DNA from: Colimorpha sp045597945
GTDB lineage: Bacteria > Bacteroidota > Bacteroidia > Bacteroidales > P3
Direction of reading: 5' to 3'
Length of the DNA stretch: 11,105 bases
Assembly: GCA_045597945.1 (NCBI GenBank)
Contig: JAZLLD010000090.1
Coordinates: 1 to 11,105, forward strand
In this document: positions 6,947 to 11,105 of the stretch, piece by piece
Position numbering within the stretch: position 1 is the first letter of the stretch
Layout: every line of letters starts with the position of its first letter
Translations under genes and position numbers: made by a program
Notes under the pieces: generated by a model
Seen by the model: the letters and a program-made list of their open reading frames with translations, nothing else
The model's database searches: none
What the model was told of the DNA's origin: nothing

Positions 6947-9016
6947 ATGAATAAGAGTATTTCAACCCGCAAATCAGAACGCCAGTTCAAGACCATCGAA
7001 CGCGATGTGTCGTGGATGTATTTCAACCACCGGATACTTGAAGAAGCACGCAAAGAATCGGTTCCTGTGCTGGAACGACTGAGCTTTTTAGGGATTTATT
7101 CTAATAATTTAGATGAGTTTTTCCGGGTGAGAATGGCCTGCATCAACAGGGCCATCCGCCTCTCGAAGCCCAACACAAAGGCTGAGGTCAAGGAGAAGAC
7201 AGCCTTGGTGAAGATGCAGAAAGAAATCACTAAGATCAATGCCCGATATAGTCGTGAATATCAGCAAGCTGTCGAAGAGGTCGAGCAGGCATTGCGTGAT
7301 GAGAAGATTTTCATTGTGGACGAATGCCACCTTGACCAGGGCCAGCGTGTGTTTGTGGAAGATTACTACCGCAAATATCTGCTGGGACGCACCTCGCCAC
7401 GATGGATTACCGAAACGAGCCATTTCGATAATGTAAACGACGATTCTACATACCTGGTTGTTAGAATCACACATAAAAGCGGCAAACCGCATTATGCCGT
7501 AGTGTCTTTGCCCATTGACAGCTGCGGCCGCTGGGTTGCCATTCCTGCCCCGCAGGACAGGGCTGATGAAAAATGCGTGATGTATCTGGACGATGTGGTG
7601 CGGAGCTGTATGCATCTGTCGTTCCCGGGCGTTGATTATGAGCAGTTTGAGGCTTGGAGTTTCAAGTTCACCCGCGACGCTGAGATGGAGATCGACAACG
7701 ACTTGAGCACCGGGCTGATGCAGAAGGTGTCGAAAGGTGTGAAGTCGAGGAAGGACGGCATCCCCCTGCGTATTGTCTACGACCAGATGATGCCCGAGGG
7801 CGTGCTGCGCCGCATCAAGAAAATGCTCGGCAGGCACGGCAAGGCCGACACCGCCGTCAAGGGTGGCCGGTATCAGAACCACAAGGATTTCATGAAGTTC
7901 CCCAACTGCGGCAGAAGCGACTTGAAATATGAGCGCTGGACACCGGTATTGCCGCCAGAATTCAACTCTGAAAGGAGTATCTTTGACGTTATCCGCGAGA
8001 AAGACAGGTTCTTGCATGTGCCATACCACAGTTTCGATGGCTATATCAGACTGCTCAACGAGGCCGCCATCAACCCCCGGGTGAAATCCATCAAGACCAC
8101 TCTCTACCGCCTGGCCAAAGACTCCAAGGTAATCAACGCCCTGATCTGCGCTGCCCAAAATGGCAAGCGGGTGACGGTGGTCATAGAGCTCTTCGCAAGG
8201 TTCGACGAGGCCAGCAACATCCACTGGAGCAAGAAGATGCAGGATGCCGGCGTTGAGGTGATCTTTGGCATCGAAGGGCTGAAGATTCACTCAAAGATAA
8301 CGCACATCAAGTTTTGCAACGGGCATAGTGTTGCCTGCATCTCCACCGGCAATTTCCACGAGGGCAACGCCAGCGCCTATACCGACATGCTGGTCTTCAC
8401 CGCCAAGCGCAACATCACCGACGACGTGGAGCGTGTGTTCAAGTTTATCGAAACACCCTACAACCAGCCCCGGTTCAAAGAGCTGCTGGTCTCGCCTAAC
8501 GATATGAAAAAGCGCTTCCTAGCCCTTATCGACCAGGAAATCAAGAACCATCTCTCCGGCAAGCCGGCCTATATCAAAATCAAGATTAACCATATCACCG
8601 ACCCGATTATGGTGAATAAGATATATGATGCCGCCAGGGCCGGCGTGAAGGTGGACCTACTGGTAAGGGGCAACTGCTCGCTGACCGATAATGACGAAAC
8701 GTTGCCAAACCTAACTGTCAAGGGCATCATTGACAGATATTTGGAACATGTGCGAATCTTCTGCTTCTGCAATGGCGGCGACGAGAAGGTGCTGATGGAC
8801 TCGGCCGACTGGATGCCCCGCAACCTGGACTGCCGCATAGAGGTGGTGACCCCGGTGTACGACACCGAAATCAAGACCGAGTGCCATAGGGTTGTGGACT
8901 GGGGGCTGCGCGACAATCAGCAAGCCCGGCTGGTTACCGGCCTCCCAAATACCGACGACTCGGCAGAACCCTTCCGCTCACAAGAGGCTCTCTGTCAATA
9001 CTATCACAACAAATAA
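6947..9016 (+). CDS. ppk1: Polyphosphate kinase 1
   Basis: PPK1 polymerises the gamma-phosphate of ATP into long-chain polyphosphate, and works in reverse. The frame is open from an ATG at 6908, but the ATG at 6947 is preferred: it gives 689 residues, the usual length, and a standard start before the conserved ERDVSWMYFNHRILEEA. Key residues are present: the N-terminal ATP-binding segment FLGIYSNNLDEFFRVRM, Arg388 (TLYRLAKDS), Arg418 (ELFARFDEASNIHW), the autophosphorylated histidine His448 (GLKIHSK) and the second catalytic histidine His601 (DRYLEHVRIF), followed by ADWMPRNLDCRIEV. The enzyme should therefore be active. No ppx exopolyphosphatase gene lies beside it. A good -10 element and a palindrome precede it, and a probable terminator follows. 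Confidence 0.97.
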   Translation: MNKSISTRKSERQFKTIERDVSWMYFNHRILEEARKESVPVLERLSFLGIYSNNLDEFFRVRMACINRAIRLSKPNTKAEVKEKTALVKMQKEITKINARYSREYQQAVEEVEQALRDEKIFIVDECHLDQGQRVFVEDYYRKYLLGRTSPRWITETSHFDNVNDDSTYLVVRITHKSGKPHYAVVSLPIDSCGRWVAIPAPQDRADEKCVMYLDDVVRSCMHLSFPGVDYEQFEAWSFKFTRDAEMEIDNDLSTGLMQKVSKGVKSRKDGIPLRIVYDQMMPEGVLRRIKKMLGRHGKADTAVKGGRYQNHKDFMKFPNCGRSDLKYERWTPVLPPEFNSERSIFDVIREKDRFLHVPYHSFDGYIRLLNEAAINPRVKSIKTTLYRLAKDSKVINALICAAQNGKRVTVVIELFARFDEASNIHWSKKMQDAGVEVIFGIEGLKIHSKITHIKFCNGHSVACISTGNFHEGNASAYTDMLVFTAKRNITDDVERVFKFIETPYNQPRFKELLVSPNDMKKRFLALIDQEIKNHLSGKPAYIKIKINHITDPIMVNKIYDAARAGVKVDLLVRGNCSLTDNDETLPNLTVKGIIDRYLEHVRIFCFCNGGDEKVLMDSADWMPRNLDCRIEVVTPVYDTEIKTECHRVVDWGLRDNQQARLVTGLPNTDDSAEPFRSQEALCQYYHNK

Positions 9017-9032
9017 TACTATGGCAATGTCT

Positions 9033-9066
9033 AAAAATTCAAAAAAAACAGCCACTTTGAGTTTTT
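9033..9066 (+). terminator. Candidate terminator after ppk1
   Basis: AAAAATTCAAA (9033-9043) and TTTGAGTTTTT (9056-9066) pair over 11 positions with one U:G pair, and the second arm ends in five T. It begins 17 bp after the ppk1 stop. The stem is A/T-rich and therefore weak, but position and shape fit. A second 7-bp inverted repeat (AGAATGA 9115-9121, TCATTCT 9129-9135), followed by T-rich sequence, lies further on. Confidence 0.4.
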
Positions 9067-9138
9067 AAACATCAGCGGTGTATCCTACATCAGTGGGCAC
9101 TACCTCGGTAAAATAGAATGAATGCCTATCATTCTTTC

Positions 9139-9223
9139 AATTATTTCCTTGTATTTTATCCAAAAACGCCAAATTATTTCCTTGTATTTTATCTAAAAAT
9201 AAAGAATTATTTCCTTGTATTTT
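9139..9223 (+). repeat. Three 33-bp-period direct repeats upstream of the ATPase gene
   Basis: Three copies of AATTATTTCCTTGTATTTT begin at 9139, 9172 and 9205, exactly 33 bp apart. The first two also share the following ATC, and their A-rich spacers are similar (CAAAAACGCCA and TAAAAATAAAG). The third copy runs straight into the ATPase promoter and supplies its probable -33 TTG. A 33-bp period is close to three helical turns, so all copies face the same side of the DNA, as in iteron-like operator arrays. Read on the minus strand the period is also 11 codons (KIQGNN in each copy), but that frame begins inside the ATPase gene and is probably not coding. Confidence 0.85.
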
Positions 9224-9242
9224 GTATTTTTTTGTATCTTTG
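9215..9242 (+). promoter_or_regulatory. Promoter of the AAA_14/DUF4143 ATPase gene
   Basis: TATCTTTG (9235-9242) is a perfect TAnnTTTG -10 element followed by CAAA. A TTG at 9215-9217, inside the third direct repeat, lies 17 bp upstream and can serve as the -33 element, slightly closer than the usual 19-20 bp. The start codon at 9280 is 37 bp beyond the -10. The overlap with the repeat suggests that whatever binds the repeats controls this promoter. Confidence 0.65.
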
Positions 9243-9279
9243 CAAATGAAATACCATATCACAAATACGACATATCTCA

Positions 9280-10659
9280 ATGTATCACAATAGGATAATA
9301 GATAAATGGCTTGAAGAATGGGCTTCACGAAAATCCAGAAAGCCACTTCTGCTACGTGGTGCACGTCAAGTTGGCAAGTCTTCGGCCGTGCGCCATTTGG
9401 GCGAAAAGTTCGAGAATTTTGTTGAAATAAACCTTGAAAAGAACTCTTCCTATATCAGCATCTTCAAAGAGAATCTGGATGTAAGAAGAATTGTATCCCA
9501 GTTAGCTGTCATAGAGGGGAAGACTATTGAACCGGGGAAGACGCTGCTCTTTATCGACGAAATTCAGATGTCGGCAGAAGCCATTATGTCGCTGCGATTC
9601 TTCAAGGAAGACCTTCCCGACCTACATGTCATTGCAGCAGGGTCGTTGCTGGAGTTCGCTCTTGAGGAAATCCCCACCTTTGGTGTCGGTCGCATTCACT
9701 CTATGTTTATGTTTCCCATGACCTTCGATGAGTTCTTGATGGCTAATGGGGAAGAACGGCTTATTACGGCTCGAAATGCGGCACAGGCAAGCAATCCTCT
9801 ACCGTCCTCCCTATACGAGAAAATCATCTCACTCTTCAGGACCTATATACTTGTGGGCGGAATGCCCGAAGCGGTAAGCAAATGGGTTGACACACATGAC
9901 TATATAGCTTGTCAAGAGATACAGGATGATATCGTCGTGTCCTACGAGGACGATTTTTCAAAATACAAAAAGAAAGCCGACCCCGTACTACTGAGACAGA
10001 CCTTGCACAGTGTCGCCACACAGATAACTGAGAAGTTTGTATATTCTAAGGTATCTGGCGATTACAAAGCCTCCGAGGTGAAGAAAGCATTAGAGATGCT
10101 CTCGATGGCAGGCCTAATAATTCCCGTCACCCATTCAGATGCAAACGGCATCCCCTTAGGATCCGATGCCGACAACAGCTACCGCAAGATGCTGATGCTT
10201 GACACTGGTCTTGCCCTACGGATACTGAATATGACCCTGGGGAATATAAGTGAGCTAACCACGCATATCCTGACCTCAAACGTGACAGACTTAGTCAACA
10301 AAGGACCCATGGCAGAAATGGTGGCAGGATTGGAGATATTGCACAACAAAGCGCCTAATCTGCGCTACGAGCTATACTACTGGCAACGCATGTCCAAAAG
10401 TTCCAATTCGGAAGTAGATTATTTGATTTCGCACAACCAAACCGTGCTGCCCATTGAAGTGAAAGCCGGCATACAAGGAGGCATGAAGAGTCTATGGCTC
10501 TTTATGCGCGAGAAAAAACTTCATTCCGCCATACGCTGTTCTCTGGAGAACTACGGCGAGTTCGACTACATTGACAAGGAAGCCGACAACGAAGTGCGCC
10601 ATGTGAGCATCTGCCCCTTGTTTGCCTTATCTCAATTGGAGGCGAGCGAAGTCAAATAA
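9280..10659 (+). CDS. AAA_14 / DUF4143 family ATPase with nuclease-like C-terminal domain
   Basis: A 459-residue P-loop ATPase of the family common, often in many copies, in Bacteroidota and archaea. Walker A is GARQVGKS (27-34), Walker B is LLFIDE (89-94), and a family-typical segment IAAGSLLEF (118-126) precedes GRIHSMFMFPMTFDEFL (137-153). The linker has TYILVGGMPEAV (188-199), a hallmark of the DUF4143 boundary. The C-terminal domain contains E378-V-D380-YLI followed by PIE393-V-K395, the pattern of PD-(D/E)XK nuclease-fold proteins. Both ATPase and putative nuclease residues are intact. The cellular role of the family is not established; DNA-associated or stress and defence functions have been suggested from domain content. 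The gene is preceded by three 33-bp repeats and followed, 40 bp later, by a small gene. The length is typical and the gene looks complete. Confidence 0.92.
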   Translation: MYHNRIIDKWLEEWASRKSRKPLLLRGARQVGKSSAVRHLGEKFENFVEINLEKNSSYISIFKENLDVRRIVSQLAVIEGKTIEPGKTLLFIDEIQMSAEAIMSLRFFKEDLPDLHVIAAGSLLEFALEEIPTFGVGRIHSMFMFPMTFDEFLMANGEERLITARNAAQASNPLPSSLYEKIISLFRTYILVGGMPEAVSKWVDTHDYIACQEIQDDIVVSYEDDFSKYKKKADPVLLRQTLHSVATQITEKFVYSKVSGDYKASEVKKALEMLSMAGLIIPVTHSDANGIPLGSDADNSYRKMLMLDTGLALRILNMTLGNISELTTHILTSNVTDLVNKGPMAEMVAGLEILHNKAPNLRYELYYWQRMSKSSNSEVDYLISHNQTVLPIEVKAGIQGGMKSLWLFMREKKLHSAIRCSLENYGEFDYIDKEADNEVRHVSICPLFALSQLEASEVK

Positions 10660-10699
10660 GAGCTTTTAAACAATACATTTGAGGTCATTCACAACGGAA

Positions 10700-10969
10700 A
10701 TGAATATTGCAAAGAGACGATTGATTGGCAGGGCGATAGTAAGCAAGCGATACTATCCTTTGCTGGAAAAACTGACATCATACGTTGCCATACCTGATAA
10801 TATTGTCACATTGGAGACCTCTGATGATATAATAAAAAGCAAAGGGCGAGGAGAGACCCTTCTCATGAAAACGTATTTGTTCCAAGATAAGGGCGCAATA
10901 AAAAACGACATATTGAGATTTGTCAATGCCGACAAAGACTTCTACCTCTGGACCGAAGACTCTAATTAG
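10700..10969 (+). CDS. Small protein of unknown function downstream of the ATPase
   Basis: An open frame of 89 residues from the ATG at 10700 (96 if the TTG at 10679 is used). The ATG follows a purine-rich stretch (ACGGAA) and is preferred. The N-terminus is basic (NIAKRRLIGRAIVSKRYYPLLEKL), the middle mixed (PDNIVTLETSDDIIKSKGRG) and the end acidic (NADKDFYLWTEDSN). There is no signal peptide or membrane segment. It starts 40 bp after the ATPase stop, on the same strand and with no terminator between, so co-transcription is likely. I do not recognise a family; it could be an accessory partner of the ATPase or the remnant of a longer gene. Confidence 0.5.
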   Translation: MNIAKRRLIGRAIVSKRYYPLLEKLTSYVAIPDNIVTLETSDDIIKSKGRGETLLMKTYLFQDKGAIKNDILRFVNADKDFYLWTEDSN

Positions 10970-11105
10970 TCGTCCCTCAAAAAGGCTCGGCACACAGCGG
11001 ATGCCAGAGACAGAATGAAGCGGATGCGGTTCTCCGTCCCCGGGAAGGGACTTCTATCCAGATTAACACCGTATTGGTCATGTTCTGAATCAGGCAAAAA
11101 AGAAG
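10970..11105. other. Right-end segment without a confident gene
   Basis: No convincing coding signal. A minus-strand frame stays open from the window edge to a TAA at 10966-10968 (46 codons), so the 3' end of a convergent gene is possible but cannot be supported from so little. A 9-bp direct repeat AGCGGATGC occurs at 10996-11004 and 11019-11027, and a short GTCCC/GGGAC pair sits near 11036-11051. Confidence 0.3.

Noticed and set aside
6606..6965. Minus-strand frame of 119 codons in the divergent region upstream of ppk1
   Set aside because: It overlaps the ppk1 start, promoter and palindrome as well as the N-terminus of the small secreted-protein gene in another frame. Its composition is not protein-like.
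7109..8290. Minus-strand frame of 393 codons antisense to ppk1
   Set aside because: It lies wholly within ppk1, whose catalytic residues are all identifiable. The length is explained by GC-rich third codon positions of the real gene.
9139..9223. CRISPR-like array
   Set aside because: There are only three copies, the spacers are about 11-14 bp, A-rich and similar to each other, and no cas genes are present. It is better read as a tandem regulatory repeat.
9137..9364. Minus-strand frame of 75 codons whose C-terminus repeats KIQGNN three times
   Set aside because: It starts inside the well-supported ATPase gene, runs antisense through its promoter, and its periodicity is explained by the 33-bp DNA repeats having a length divisible by three.

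Overview
The window looks like a chromosomal segment from a member of the Bacteroidales (Bacteroidota), Prevotella- or Bacteroides-like. Four things point there: near-perfect TAnnTTTG -10 elements instead of TATAAT; several short lipoproteins with Bacteroidota-style lipoboxes; a TonB-type outer-membrane protein that opens with a carboxypeptidase-regulatory-like domain; and a biotin ligase with no N-terminal DNA-binding domain. The species cannot be fixed from sequence alone.

Layout. 1-1572 (+): the 3' end of an unidentified gene, a thioredoxin-fold lipoprotein with a CGPC motif, and a small lipocalin-like lipoprotein. 1567-3672 (-): a compact housekeeping block transcribed pyrH -> frr -> birA (UMP kinase, ribosome recycling factor, biotin-protein ligase). 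frr and birA are 4 bp apart; pyrH and frr are separated by 98 bp holding a long imperfect hairpin built from 8-bp units. birA converges with the lipocalin-like gene and their stop codons overlap. 3816-6673 (-): a small putative secreted protein followed by an 808-residue TonB-type outer-membrane beta-barrel protein. 6947-9016 (+): polyphosphate kinase ppk1, preceded by a good promoter with a palindrome just upstream of its -10. 9139-10969 (+): three 33-bp direct repeats running into a promoter, then an AAA_14/DUF4143 ATPase with a nuclease-like C-terminus, then a small gene of unknown function. The last 136 bp hold nothing convincing.

How the genes relate. pyrH-frr-birA is ordinary core metabolism and translation. 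The small secreted protein and the barrel protein plausibly form one envelope transcription unit. ppk1 has all its catalytic residues and stands alone, with no ppx beside it. The ATPase and its trailing small gene look like an accessory unit. I see no clear new defence, secretion or mobile system; the least explained pieces are the iteron-like repeats at the ATPase promoter, the octamer hairpin between pyrH and frr, the ppk1 palindrome and the two unidentified small genes.
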